Shown: positions 1-8,631, numbered from the stretch's first letter. The stretch: 64,000 bases of DNA from an uncultured Eubacteriales bacterium (GCA_900079765.1 LT599017.1:558001-622000), one strand, 5' to 3'. Program-made: numbers and translations. Notes: generated from the letters alone by a model not told the origin.

Positions 1-346
1 CGCCGGCCAGCTCAAAATTCATGATGTCGCCGGAGTAGTTCTTAATGATGAGGAGTACGCCTTTTCCGGCGTCGGCGTGCTCGATGCCCTTCAGGATGCG
101 GGCGGGGTCGGGGGAGGCGAAGACGTTGCCCGCAACGGCCGCGTCCAGCATGCCGGGGCCCACATAGCCCGCGTGGGCGGGCTCGTGCCCGCTGCCGCCG
201 CCGGAGACCAGCCCTACCTTATCGCCCCTGACGGCCCGGTAGATGACCTCGCCCTCGCCGTCGTAGCATAGGCCGGGGTTCACGGCGGCAAGAGCGGAGA
301 GCATATCGCCCACCACGGTTTCGGGTGCGTTTATAATCTTTTTCAT
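1..346 (-). CDS. dhaK: Dihydroxyacetone kinase subunit DhaK (N-terminal part, cut by window edge)
   Basis: The visible 115 residues form the start of DhaK, the dihydroxyacetone-binding subunit of the PEP-dependent kinase. The segment KVGLVSGGGSGHEPAHAGYV carries the conserved glycine-rich loop and the histidine region in which this family binds the substrate covalently, and IIKNYSGDIMNFE is also typical. The ATG at 346 follows GGAAGGTAAAGCA and overlaps the stop of the small membrane gene upstream (ATGA), so the two are translationally coupled. As the last visible gene of the leftward PTS/aldolase operon it probably phosphorylates dihydroxyacetone made by, or entering, that pathway. Whether DhaL and DhaM follow cannot be seen. 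Confidence 0.93.
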   Translation of the reverse strand, partial: MKKIINAPETVVGDMLSALAAVNPGLCYDGEGEVIYRAVRGDKVGLVSGGGSGHEPAHAGYVGPGMLDAAVAGNVFASPDPARILKGIEHADAGKGVLLIIKNYSGDIMNFELAG

Positions 347-555
347 TGCTTTACCTTCCCCTCGAAGAGGTCGTTTTTGACGCCCATGCGCTCGTAGACC
401 TTGGGCAGGGGGATATATTTGTTGGTGGCCCTGAGAATGAGCGCCAGAACCAGGGCGGCGATGCTCAGCGGCCAGCTCTTCCACATAGCGGCGAGGATGA
501 GCGCAGCCGCCGTCAGCACGACGCCGAGATACCAGAGTACGGATTTGAGTTTCAT
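343..555 (-). CDS. Small two-helix membrane protein in the PTS/aldolase operon
   Basis: A 70-residue protein with two predicted membrane segments (about residues 5-25 and 28-43, rich in A, L, V and I) and a basic, charged C-terminal tail of about 25 residues ending FEGKVKQ. I do not recognise the family. It sits between the class II aldolase and dhaK on the same strand, has an AGGAGG-type site before the ATG at 555, and its TGA overlaps the dhaK start, so it is co-translated with sugar-catabolic genes. A role as an accessory membrane anchor is possible but is only inference from position. Confidence 0.75.
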   Translation of the reverse strand: MKLKSVLWYLGVVLTAAALILAAMWKSWPLSIAALVLALILRATNKYIPLPKVYERMGVKNDLFEGKVKQ

Positions 556-637
556 AACAGCAGCCTCCTTACGAGAGATGCTCCGGGCGGCGGCATGCCG
601 CCGTCCGGAGCTTGTTTCCCAGCCTGCGGGGTCTGCG

Positions 638-1285
638 TCAGGCCTTGAGGCCCAGCACATCCCGGAAGTACACGATCTGCTCGTCGGTGAGGCAAGACAG
701 CTTTTCGTACCCCACCACGGAGGCCGCGCGGATGTTCACGTCGCACACATCCTCTACGTAGATGGTCTTGAGATAGGCATCATAGATGTTCTCGCCGATG
801 GAGATAAGGCCGTGCTTGCCCAGGATGGTGGCGTAGGTACCCTGGAGCCCCGTCACGGCCGACTGGCCCAGAGCCACCGAGCCGGGCTCTTCGAAGGGGA
901 CGACCCTGCAGTACCCGCCGTACATCATGGCCTCAAAAATCACGGGCTTGACGGGCACGCCCAGACAGGCAAAGGCGGCGGCGTTGTGGGCATGGGTGTG
1001 GCAAACGGCGTCGGCGTCAGGTCTCGCCTTGTAGATGCACAGGTGCATGGGAGTCTCGCTGCTGGGCGTAAAGCCCTTCCTGTTCTCAACGACATTGCCC
1101 TCCAGGTCCACCACCAGCATATCTTCAGCGTTGAAGTCATAGCGGGACTCGGCGTGGGGGGTGATGACCACCAGGCCGCTCTCCCGGTCGATCTGGCTGA
1201 AGTTTCCGCCGCCGTGATGGCACAGGCCGGTCTCCTCCGCGAGGCGGGAGACGCGGAGGACTTCAGCTTTCAATTCTTCCAGCAT
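638..1285 (-). CDS. Class II aldolase (fuculose-phosphate aldolase / AraD family)
   Basis: 215 residues, the usual length of L-fuculose-1-phosphate aldolase and its relatives. The family marks are visible: GGGNFSQI near residue 25 (phosphate-binding loop), SSETPMHLCIYK, the zinc-ligand pair in CHTHAHNAA near residue 98, and a third histidine in the GKHGLIS segment. Such enzymes split a ketose phosphate into dihydroxyacetone phosphate and an aldehyde, or act as epimerases. The gene follows the PTS IIC gene and precedes a small membrane gene and dhaK, so the likely substrate is the phosphorylated sugar or polyol delivered by this PTS. The exact substrate cannot be read from the sequence. The ATG at 1285 is preceded by GAAAGGGG. 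Confidence 0.88.
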   Translation of the reverse strand: MLEELKAEVLRVSRLAEETGLCHHGGGNFSQIDRESGLVVITPHAESRYDFNAEDMLVVDLEGNVVENRKGFTPSSETPMHLCIYKARPDADAVCHTHAHNAAAFACLGVPVKPVIFEAMMYGGYCRVVPFEEPGSVALGQSAVTGLQGTYATILGKHGLISIGENIYDAYLKTIYVEDVCDVNIRAASVVGYEKLSCLTDEQIVYFRDVLGLKA

Positions 1286-1325
1286 GGGTAGTTGCCCCTT
1301 TCTTGAATCAGACGGTTTCCAAAAT

Positions 1326-2699
1326 TTACTTCGCGGCGTTCTCAGCGGCGATCCAGCCCATACGGACGGCCGCGTCGTGCTCCTCTTTCTTCTGCCACTT
1401 GAGGTAGAGGAAAGCCAGTACGATAAAACCGGCCATAGCGGCGATGGCGATGGGGTTGAGGCGGATGGCCTCGATAAGGGCCCAGCGGATCTCAGCAATG
1501 TCCATGCCCCACCAGGCCAGCAGCTGGCCCTGGGGCAAGATGGAGGGGTTGGTGGACTGGGCAAGCTGAGTGAGCATGGGTGCGAAGTCGGAGGCGGACC
1601 AGCACAGGACGGGCACCATAAGCCAGGAGATGGTGATCATCTTGGTGAGGTTGCCCTTGCAGGCCACGAAAGCTGCTGCGCAGACACACACGTTCATCAG
1701 GTTGCCGAAGGGGAGCACGGTGTTGCCGGGCAGGATCATAGCCACGCCCAGGGCAACGGGGATGGTGAAGATGATGGCCACCCAGATCTCTGGGTTGCCG
1801 GCCAGAATGGGCCAGTCGAGGCCGATGGTCATCTCGCGGCCGGGGAAACGTTTCTTGATGAAAGCGTTGGCGGCGTCGGAGATGGGGGTCAGGGCGGTCA
1901 TGAAGAGCTTGGAGACCATGGGGAACAGGGTCAGGGCCGCGCCGGCCTGCACGCCGGTCATCAGAGAGGTGAGGCCCTGGCCGCCGATGAGGCCGATGAT
2001 GGTGCCCACGATGAAACCCATGACGTGGTTCTCGCCGAAAATACCGATCTTGGAGCGGAGATTGGCGGCGTTGAGCTGGTAGCGCATGAAGGGGATCTTA
2101 TCCAGCAGCCTGCTGACGGGGTAGAAGATGATGTTGCTGAGGAACATGGGGTGGGGCATGGAGATGCCTGGCACGCCGGTGAGCTCGGTGATCTGGTTCT
2201 TGGTGGCGTCTGCGTTCTTCAGCTCCAGGATGATCTGGCCGATGGCGGCCACAAAGCCGAGGATGGCGCTGCCGGTGACGCTGGCCACCAGGAAAGCGGT
2301 GAAGATCTTATTTGCCACGTTCCACATATCCACGTTCAGGGTCTTGGTCCAGCCCAGCAGGAGCATGAGGACGTTAATGCCGATTTGTACGGGGAACATC
2401 AGAAAGGCGTAGGTCCAGCTCCAGCAGAGGCCCAGAGCGGGTGCCCAGCCCATATCGAGGGCAGTGAGCTGCACGCCGGTGTTTTCCACGAAGCTCTGGG
2501 CCGCCACGCCCACGGTGCTGCCCATGAAGCTGATGACCATGTTGATGCCGATAAAAGCGACGCCCAGGGTGAGGCCGGCGGAGATGGCCTTACCCGGCTT
2601 TAGCCCCACGATGAGGCCGATGACGAAGATGATGATGGGGAGGAAAACGGCTGCGCCCATATCCAGAATGCCTTGGAATACGCTTTGCAGAACGTCCAT
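1326..2699 (-). CDS. PTS galactitol-type permease, IIC component
   Basis: 457 residues of a very hydrophobic protein with about ten or more membrane segments. The sequence resembles GatC of the galactitol PTS family throughout, for example the start MDVLQSVFQGILDMGAAVFL and the loop GISMPHPMF. It forms the membrane channel through which the substrate is taken up and phosphorylated by the IIB partner encoded just upstream. The ATG at 2699 follows AGAGGAAGAAACAAC; an earlier in-frame codon at 2750 lacks a ribosome site. The substrate may be galactitol or another polyol, pentitol or ketose, because this family is broad. Confidence 0.92.
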   Translation of the reverse strand: MDVLQSVFQGILDMGAAVFLPIIIFVIGLIVGLKPGKAISAGLTLGVAFIGINMVISFMGSTVGVAAQSFVENTGVQLTALDMGWAPALGLCWSWTYAFLMFPVQIGINVLMLLLGWTKTLNVDMWNVANKIFTAFLVASVTGSAILGFVAAIGQIILELKNADATKNQITELTGVPGISMPHPMFLSNIIFYPVSRLLDKIPFMRYQLNAANLRSKIGIFGENHVMGFIVGTIIGLIGGQGLTSLMTGVQAGAALTLFPMVSKLFMTALTPISDAANAFIKKRFPGREMTIGLDWPILAGNPEIWVAIIFTIPVALGVAMILPGNTVLPFGNLMNVCVCAAAFVACKGNLTKMITISWLMVPVLCWSASDFAPMLTQLAQSTNPSILPQGQLLAWWGMDIAEIRWALIEAIRLNPIAIAAMAGFIVLAFLYLKWQKKEEHDAAVRMGWIAAENAAK

Positions 2700-2763
2700 G
2701 TTGTTTCTTCCTCTCTTCTTTTCTTTTTGATTTAGAAAATTGACACACAATATCCTCAGGAAC

Positions 2764-3063
2764 TCATTTCAGACCCAGCAGACCCAAAAGCTTCTCCATC
2801 GCGTCGTCCACGCCGACACCGGTGAGGAACGGGATGCCGCTCATGGTGGGGATGGGGTACTCTTCCTGCACGCCGCGTGCGGTGGGGGTGATGGAGACAT
2901 AGACATCGGCGTTGCGCATGAACAGGTCCAGCGACTTGATGTCCACCGCCTCCACCTTCGCCTTGTTGGAGAACCCCAGGTCCTCCAGGCGCCCGTTGAT
3001 CTTGGTGGCCACGGTGGCGGAGGTGGCGATCCCGCCCCCGCAGGCTACAATGACAGTCTTCAC
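2764..3063 (-). CDS. PTS galactitol-type IIB component
   Basis: 99 residues, the usual size of a stand-alone GatB-like IIB. The phosphocysteine lies in the N-terminal P-loop VIVACGGGIATS. It accepts phosphate from IIA and passes it to the substrate in the IIC channel. The start is GTG at 3063, chosen because AAAGGAGG lies eight bases upstream. It is the first gene of the leftward operon, about 95 bp downstream of a consensus sigma-54 promoter, and is followed 64 bp later by the IIC gene. Confidence 0.92.
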   Translation of the reverse strand: MKTVIVACGGGIATSATVATKINGRLEDLGFSNKAKVEAVDIKSLDLFMRNADVYVSITPTARGVQEEYPIPTMSGIPFLTGVGVDDAMEKLLGLLGLK

Positions 3064-3157
3064 ATTATATCCTCCTTTCTTCAATATTCGGCCTCCCACC
3101 GCTTGAGGGTATGCGCGGGCTTTGGCGGGTCGTCCGTTGGTCGATGCCTATTTTGTC

Positions 3158-3173
3158 TGCAAACGGCGTGCCA
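3158..3173 (-). promoter_or_regulatory. Sigma-54 promoter for the leftward PTS operon
   Basis: Read on the minus strand the sequence is TGGCAC-GCCGT-TTGCA, a perfect match to the -24/-12 consensus TGGCAC-N5-TTGCW. It points to the IIB gene, whose start lies about 95 bp downstream. Confidence 0.88.
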
Positions 3174-3225
3174 AAGTTGAGTATAAGGCCCAAAGCTTTG
3201 CGGCTGGGGCAGCCGGGGGGAGTGC

Positions 3226-3309
3226 GTATACACTATTTTCTCCATGGAAGAAACGCGGCGGATAGTGTATAATAAACCCCTGTTTCCACGGCTGTGGATG
3301 CTATACACT
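3226..3309. promoter_or_regulatory. Repeated operator (TATACACT) between divergent sigma-54 promoters
   Basis: Three copies of the octamer TATACACT occur: 3227-3234 (plus), 3264-3271 (minus) and 3302-3309 (plus). The first two form an extended inverted repeat TATACACTAT/ATAGTGTATA. The sites lie upstream of both sigma-54 promoters, where an enhancer-binding activator should bind, and the LevR-type activator is encoded next door. That this protein binds here is inference. Confidence 0.7.
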
Positions 3310-3312
3310 TTT

Positions 3313-3328
3313 TGGCACGCAGGTTGCT
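3313..3328 (+). promoter_or_regulatory. Sigma-54 promoter for the IIA-activator operon
   Basis: TGGCAC-GCAGG-TTGCT matches the sigma-54 consensus with the right spacing and drives the PTS IIA gene (start 3384) and then the activator gene. The third operator copy ends only four bases upstream, so binding there might limit polymerase access and give feedback control (inference). Confidence 0.88.
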
Positions 3329-3383
3329 TTTCTAATAGAGACAGAAACGGAGAGGCAACTTACCGCTGAAAGGATGACACGTA

Positions 3384-3863
3384 ATGGATGAATTTAAAAT
3401 CGAGAGCCTGCTGGATGAAGACCTGGTGTTTCTCGGCATGGAGGCTGAGGACTGGGTAGACGTGCTGCGCAAGCTCTCCGCCGCCGCCCGGGAGAAGGGC
3501 TATGTCAAGGATACGTATTTTGACGCGGTGCTGGAGCGGGAGCGCCTATACCCCACGGCCCTGCCCACTCCGGTGATGAAAGTGGCGGTGCCCCACGCCA
3601 TGGAGCGGAGCCATGTGGTAAGGCCCGTCATTGTAGTAGCCACGCTGAAAAAGCCCATCGCCTTTAAGGAGATGGGCGAGGGCATCAGCGACGTGCCGGT
3701 GGACGCCGTGTTCATGCTGGCAGTGAACGGGGACAAAGAGCAGCTCACTGTTCTGCAGAAACTGGTGGGTATGTTCTCTGACTGTCAGGCCATGCAGCGC
3801 CTCAAGGACGCCGCCGACCCAGCCGGGATGGTAGCGGCGGTGAAAGAGAACCTGGCCGGATGA
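3384..3863 (+). CDS. PTS fructose/galactitol-type IIA component
   Basis: 159 residues forming one PTS EIIA domain of the fructose/mannitol/nitrogen fold. The phosphorylated histidine is in KVAVPHAMER (about residue 72), and the motif LLDEDLVFLGMEAEDW and the C-terminal LVGMFSDCQAM segment fit the family. It carries phosphate from HPr to the IIB protein encoded on the opposite strand. It is transcribed from its own sigma-54 promoter together with the activator gene 37 bp downstream, so the IIA level and the activator level rise together. Confidence 0.9.
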   Translation: MDEFKIESLLDEDLVFLGMEAEDWVDVLRKLSAAAREKGYVKDTYFDAVLERERLYPTALPTPVMKVAVPHAMERSHVVRPVIVVATLKKPIAFKEMGEGISDVPVDAVFMLAVNGDKEQLTVLQKLVGMFSDCQAMQRLKDAADPAGMVAAVKENLAG

Positions 3864-3899
3864 ATACGTTAAACGACGCTGCTATAGGGAGGTGAGAAA

Positions 3900-6725
3900 A
3901 TGAATGAGACAAAGGTGCTCGAATATGTGAAGGAGCGGGTGAATGCCGGCCTTCTGGAGCGCATCGCCGGGGGGGATGGGCTGTTCGGTGTCACGGCCGG
4001 GGAGGTGGAACGGGAGTTCAACATGTACCGCTCCAACGCCAGCGCCCTGCTCAATCAGCTGGTCAAAAAAGGGCTTCTGGTCAAGGTGGACAGCAGGCCG
4101 GTCTACTTCCTGCCCGCCGATGTACTCCGAGCGTTTCTAGGCGTGGAGCCGCGCGAGAGCTACACACCGGAGGAGTTCCTGTCCGCATTCCGCCCGGCGG
4201 AGCCCGAGCGGGAAGAGGACCCATTTGACATCCTCATCGGCAGCCGGGGCAGCCTTGCCCACCAGATCGACCAGGCTAAGGCCGCCATCCTGTACCCGCC
4301 CAAGGGGCTTCATACCCTCCTCATCGGTGAGAGCGGTGCGGGCAAGACCCTCTTCGCCCGCGCTATGTACGATTTCGGCCTCGCCCGGCTGGAGAGGGAC
4401 AAGAGGAAGTACCCCTTTGTGGAATTCAACTGCTCGGACTACTACCACAATCCCCAGCTTCTTATGTCCCACCTCTTCGGCCACCTGAAAGGGGCCTTCA
4501 CCGGAGCGGAGCAGGAGCGGGAGGGGCTGGTGGAGAAAGCGGATGGGGGAATCCTCTTCCTGGACGAGATACACCGACTCCCCCCCGAGGGGCAGGAGCT
4601 GCTTTTCTACCTGATGGATACGGGCTGTTACCGCAAGCTGGGGGAGAGCTCTAATATGCGCAAGGCCCAGGTGCTCATCATCGGCGCCACCACCGAGAAC
4701 CCCAGAGACGTGCTCCTCAAGACCTTTATGAGGCGCATCCCCCTCACCATCAAGCTGCCCCCATACCGGGAGCGGTCTACCGAGGAGCGGCTTCAGATCA
4801 TCGAGCATATCTTCATGCGGGAGTCCACTGCCACGCAGAAGACCTATATCGTGGGTCCGAAGATTGTCAAAGCCCTCATCGCCTACGACTTCCCCGAGAA
4901 TATCGGCCAGCTCTCCTCCGAGATCAAGGTGCTCTGCGCCCGCTCTTTCCTCAACAACGTCAGTGGGCAGGACGAGCTGGTGGTCTCCTTCGATAATCTC
5001 TCACCCGCCATCCGGGAGAAGTACCGGGAGACGGCAGACCGGCTGCAGGAGCACTTCCCCAGCCGGTATGAGCAGGATATCCTGGTAGCTCCCTCCAGCC
5101 GGGTTCAGTACAACTACAGCCGCCTCTTCGACGAGAAAGCCTACCAGGGTTTGATTAAGAGCATCGACCGCTGCACTGAGATAGGTCTCTCTAAGCAGGA
5201 GATGGACGAGGCCCTCTCGGGGGAGATACGGGCCTACTGCAACAACATCCTCAAGACCTTTTACAGCGAGAACATACACAAGGAGGAGCTGTACAAGGTG
5301 GTGGACGAGGCGGTGGTGGACTTCACCGTGGAGGCCGCCGCCGAGGGGTTTGCAGCCCTGGGGCTGGAGATGAGTCAGCGCAACCTGCTGGTGCTGGCGT
5401 TCCACTTTAAATACCTGCTGGAGAGGCTCAAGACCCGCAGCGAGATCGACCAGCGGGAGATCTCCACCCTGGAGAGGGAGTACGTCCAGGAGCTCTCGGC
5501 GGCCGAACGGGTAGTGGAGCGGCTGGAGGAGCGTTTTGGGGTCAGCATCCCCAAGGAGGAAAAGTACTTCATTGCCATCCTCCTGGCCAATATGCGCGCT
5601 GCCCCCGCCCAGTCGGGGCCCGCCCTCCTCATCGTGACCCACGGGGCCTCCACCGCCTCAAGCATGGCAAACGTCTGTAACCGCCTGTTGGACTGCGACT
5701 TTGTCCGGGCGGTGGATGCGCCCCTGGAGCAGAGCGTGGCCGAGACCTATGCAAATGTCCTTCGGGAGGTGCGGCGGGCGGATGCGGAGAAGGGCGTGCT
5801 TCTGCTGGTGGATATGGGATCCCTGGTCTCCTTCGGTGAGAGGCTCACCGACGAGACCGGCGTGAGCGTCAAGGCCATTCCCAACGTCACAACCCTCCTG
5901 GCACTGGACATGGCCCGCACCATGCTCTCCACTGATAAGGATGTGGGTACAGTCTTTGCCGAATACCAGAAGAAGTACGAGAGCCCCCGGCCCGCCTTCC
6001 GCAAGGAGAGCGCGGTTTTATCGGTCTGTGCATCGGGCGCGGGCACCAGCGTGGCGCTCCAATCCGTGCTGGAGGAGGAGCTGCGCCAGCGGGGGCTGGG
6101 AGAGGTAAAGGTCCTCACTCTGGCCTGCTCCGATGTGAAGGAGAACTCAGTTCAATACCAGGCGATCCGAGCCAGGTACGAGCTGCTGGCCTGTGTCGGT
6201 AACGTGGAGCTGCAGGTGGGCGCGCCTTTCTTCCATGTCTCCCAGCTTATCGGCCCGGCGGACAAGGCCCATTTTTTCAAGGTGGTGGGCCAGGCAGCCA
6301 GCGTCCGGGGGGAGGAGGGTCCGGCGGAGCGGAAGGAGAGCCTCCAGGAGGAGTGCCGCCGCTTTTTGGGGCAGAACGTCACCTTCGTCAATCCCGACGT
6401 GGCGGTGAGGTATGCTGAGCGCTTTCTCACCGCGTTAGACGAGAGCAAGGTAAACGCTGACCGCGCGCTGCGTATGTCCCTCGTCCTCCACCTGGGCTTT
6501 ATGATCGAGCGCAACGTCTGCCGCAAACACATCCTCTTCGACGGGGAGGCCGAATTTATCGCCCGGCACGGGGAGCTGCACCGCCGCCTGCGGGAGCGCT
6601 CCCACATCCTGGAGGAGCCCTTCGAGATCGAGGTGAGCGACGCGGAACTTTGCTATATCATCCAGACCATCACACAGTACGGGGAAAAAGGGACCGGGTA
6701 CAAGCCGGACCCGGAAGAGAAATGA
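3900..6725 (+). CDS. LevR-type sigma-54-dependent activator with PTS regulation domains
   Basis: 941 residues. Order of domains: winged-helix DNA-binding region (about 1-80), AAA+ sigma-54 interaction domain with Walker A GESGAGKT (143-150), the sigma-54 contact loop GAFTGA (198-203) and Walker B GGILFLDEIH (216-225), a PRD, an EIIA-Man-like domain (VTHGASTASS, conserved histidine), an EIIB-Gat-like domain (SVCASGAGTS, conserved cysteine) and a second PRD at the end. This matches LevR/MtlR-like activators whose PRDs are phosphorylated by HPr and the cognate IIB to sense inducer and carbon state. It should activate both sigma-54 promoters in the 3.1-3.35 kb region. ATG at 3900 follows GGGAGGTGAGAA. 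Confidence 0.93.
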   Translation: MNETKVLEYVKERVNAGLLERIAGGDGLFGVTAGEVEREFNMYRSNASALLNQLVKKGLLVKVDSRPVYFLPADVLRAFLGVEPRESYTPEEFLSAFRPAEPEREEDPFDILIGSRGSLAHQIDQAKAAILYPPKGLHTLLIGESGAGKTLFARAMYDFGLARLERDKRKYPFVEFNCSDYYHNPQLLMSHLFGHLKGAFTGAEQEREGLVEKADGGILFLDEIHRLPPEGQELLFYLMDTGCYRKLGESSNMRKAQVLIIGATTENPRDVLLKTFMRRIPLTIKLPPYRERSTEERLQIIEHIFMRESTATQKTYIVGPKIVKALIAYDFPENIGQLSSEIKVLCARSFLNNVSGQDELVVSFDNLSPAIREKYRETADRLQEHFPSRYEQDILVAPSSRVQYNYSRLFDEKAYQGLIKSIDRCTEIGLSKQEMDEALSGEIRAYCNNILKTFYSENIHKEELYKVVDEAVVDFTVEAAAEGFAALGLEMSQRNLLVLAFHFKYLLERLKTRSEIDQREISTLEREYVQELSAAERVVERLEERFGVSIPKEEKYFIAILLANMRAAPAQSGPALLIVTHGASTASSMANVCNRLLDCDFVRAVDAPLEQSVAETYANVLREVRRADAEKGVLLLVDMGSLVSFGERLTDETGVSVKAIPNVTTLLALDMARTMLSTDKDVGTVFAEYQKKYESPRPAFRKESAVLSVCASGAGTSVALQSVLEEELRQRGLGEVKVLTLACSDVKENSVQYQAIRARYELLACVGNVELQVGAPFFHVSQLIGPADKAHFFKVVGQAASVRGEEGPAERKESLQEECRRFLGQNVTFVNPDVAVRYAERFLTALDESKVNADRALRMSLVLHLGFMIERNVCRKHILFDGEAEFIARHGELHRRLRERSHILEEPFEIEVSDAELCYIIQTITQYGEKGTGYKPDPEEK

Positions 6726-6732
6726 GCGCCAA

Positions 6733-6776
6733 GAAAGCCGCCGCCCGGACGAGACTTCGTCCGGGCGGCGGCTTTC
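6733..6776. terminator. Long hairpin between convergent genes
   Basis: GAAAGCCGCCGCCCGGACGA pairs with its complement across a short loop. It lies between the activator stop (6725) and the stop of the leftward DUF4179 gene (6781), so it can end both transcripts. Confidence 0.8.
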
Positions 6777-6780
6777 CCAG

Positions 6781-8163
6781 TCACTTTACGGGGACCTCTA
6801 TGGGAGCATCAAAGGTACCATAGCGAGAGAAACTGACGCTTAGCTTTACCTGGTCCCAGGGGCAGTTTTCCAGAGTGAAAGCTTCGTAGAAGGAGCCTGA
6901 GGGGATGGTAACGCCATCCCATTCGCGCTCCTCTTCGGAGGCGTTTGAGCTGACCCGCCGATTTACGTCGTGGTGCCCGCCTTCAGCATCCAGCCAGCCG
7001 TCGTAGAGGACGCCGTAGCTCCCCTCGTCCCGGCCTTGGACCACCAGTACCACGTCCACGTCGTCCTCCAGCCGCTCGGCCTTGCCCAGGGTGACCCCCT
7101 GGGGGAGGTTTTCTGCTATACCCTTGGCAATGTCCAGGTCGATATACTCTTTGCCCTTATCGAGCCATTCGACCCCCGTAATATGGATGGTCAGGTGTTT
7201 CGCGTCCCCGAAATAGCTGCTCTCCAGCCGGTGGGAGGGCATAAAAGGGGTGCCTCCGGGATCGCCGGTGGCGGTGATGCCGTTGGAGATCTTCTCGTAG
7301 CGGGTGCCCTTCTCGTCCTCCAGGTAGAAGTTCAGGCCCTTGAGCCATGCGGTGTTGGCTGCATCGTCCCGGAGGTTGAGCTGGATGTGGGTGGGGTAGA
7401 TCTCGACAGTCTTTACCGTAATGGTTTGCCCATCCAGAATGACTGGGTAATCCAGCTCATAGACCTGACCCGGCTGAGTGAAGGCGGGGTCAAAGCGCAG
7501 AGTGAAGGCAAACTCTGCCACGGTCTCGGGCTTAGGCGGCCGCTCCTCGTCCGTCGCGCGGGAGGTGGCCGGGGCCTCGCCGTCCTCTCCGCCATAGGGG
7601 GAGGGATAGGCCTGATAGGTCATAAGAAGGGTATCGGGTACGCTGTCTGGAAAGTCCAGAGTGATTTTCCGCAGTGCTTCCCCTTCGGAGAAATATCCCC
7701 ACTGGATGCTGGCCTGAACCTGCGCGCCGTCGGTGGTGGTGAATGTGGGGTCTCCCTCCAGAGCAGGGTATTGGTCGCTCTTCAGGGTATAGAATACGTT
7801 TACCTGTCTCTGGTCCACGATGAGGTACTCCACCGTCATGGTGACGCCGTTCACGGTCTGGCGCTGGCCCACATATTGGACGTAGTCGTGCTCTACGGCG
7901 GCCTTCAAGCTGGGGGAGAGGGCCACGGCGGCGGTGAGCTCCCGCAGGAAGGGGACACGGCTTGCCGCCAGAGCAAAGGGGGTGGACAGGTTTACCAGAA
8001 GGACAAAGGCGGCGGCGGCCCCCGCCAGGGAGGCCAGGGGGATGCCAAAGACCTTTCCTCGCCGGGCGGCCTTGTGTCGGGCCCGGGCGCGCTGGACGGA
8101 CTGCTCCAGCGCGGGGGGGACGGGCTCGTTAAAGATTGAATTGAATTCCTGCATACGGTCCAT
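6781..8163 (-). CDS. DUF4179 membrane protein, probable anti-sigma partner
   Basis: 460 residues: a cytoplasmic N-terminal part of about 45 residues with a basic ARARHKAARRGK stretch, one membrane segment (about 46-66, LASLAGAAAAFVLLVNLS) and a large extracytoplasmic region starting FALAASRVPFLRELTAAVALS, the DUF4179 signature. Proteins of this kind are regularly encoded right after an ECF sigma factor in Clostridia and are believed to hold it inactive at the membrane. Here the start codon is three bases after the sigma gene stop, which fits that role. The ligand or stress sensed is unknown. Confidence 0.82.
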   Translation of the reverse strand: MDRMQEFNSIFNEPVPPALEQSVQRARARHKAARRGKVFGIPLASLAGAAAAFVLLVNLSTPFALAASRVPFLRELTAAVALSPSLKAAVEHDYVQYVGQRQTVNGVTMTVEYLIVDQRQVNVFYTLKSDQYPALEGDPTFTTTDGAQVQASIQWGYFSEGEALRKITLDFPDSVPDTLLMTYQAYPSPYGGEDGEAPATSRATDEERPPKPETVAEFAFTLRFDPAFTQPGQVYELDYPVILDGQTITVKTVEIYPTHIQLNLRDDAANTAWLKGLNFYLEDEKGTRYEKISNGITATGDPGGTPFMPSHRLESSYFGDAKHLTIHITGVEWLDKGKEYIDLDIAKGIAENLPQGVTLGKAERLEDDVDVVLVVQGRDEGSYGVLYDGWLDAEGGHHDVNRRVSSNASEEEREWDGVTIPSGSFYEAFTLENCPWDQVKLSVSFSRYGTFDAPIEVPVK

Positions 8164-8166
8164 GCT

Positions 8167-8631
8167 TTACACCTCCTCGGTGAGTTCCAGGCGCAGCAGC
8201 TCCAGGGCCCGCCGCTGGCGGGTGGAGACCGTGCCGGGGGGAATGGACAGGCTCTCCGCTGTCTCCGCCAGGGTGAGTCCCGCGAAGTACCGCAGGGCAA
8301 CCACGGAGCGCAGCTCCCCGGGCAGACGGGCGAGAGCCTCTTTCAGGGGAAGGGCGTCGAAGTCCTCCGCCGCCATCTCGGGCAGTGTGTCGGTGGCCGT
8401 CTCCCGCTTTCGGCGACGCAGCTCGGTCTGGCAGACATTAATAAGGATGCGGGTCATCCAGGTGTTAAAAAACTCAGCCTGGCGAAGCTTACGGTAGGCA
8501 CGAAAGCCCTTGTAAAAGGCCTCGTCCACCGCGTCCAGGGCCAAAGCCTCGCTCCCCAGGTAGAGAAAGGCGGTGCGGTAGAGCCGTTCCCGGATGGCCT
8601 GGGCGGCGGCGATGTATTCCTGCTCGGTCAA
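8167..8631 (-). CDS. ECF-type RNA polymerase sigma factor (sigma-70 family)
   Basis: 154 residues with sigma region 2 (EQEYIAAAQAIRERLYRTAFLYLGS through FNTWMTRILINVCQTELRRRK) and region 4 (LPGELRSVVALRYFAGLTLAETAESLSIPPGTVSTRQRRAL) separated by a short linker, as in SigV/SigW-like ECF factors. I chose the TTG at 8631 because AAAGGGGGG lies eight bases upstream; an ATG at 8655 has no ribosome site. It is co-transcribed with the DUF4179 gene. The promoters it serves cannot be listed from this window; an autoregulated promoter upstream is likely but was not identified. Confidence 0.87.
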   Translation of the reverse strand: MTEQEYIAAAQAIRERLYRTAFLYLGSEALALDAVDEAFYKGFRAYRKLRQAEFFNTWMTRILINVCQTELRRRKRETATDTLPEMAAEDFDALPLKEALARLPGELRSVVALRYFAGLTLAETAESLSIPPGTVSTRQRRALELLRLELTEEV

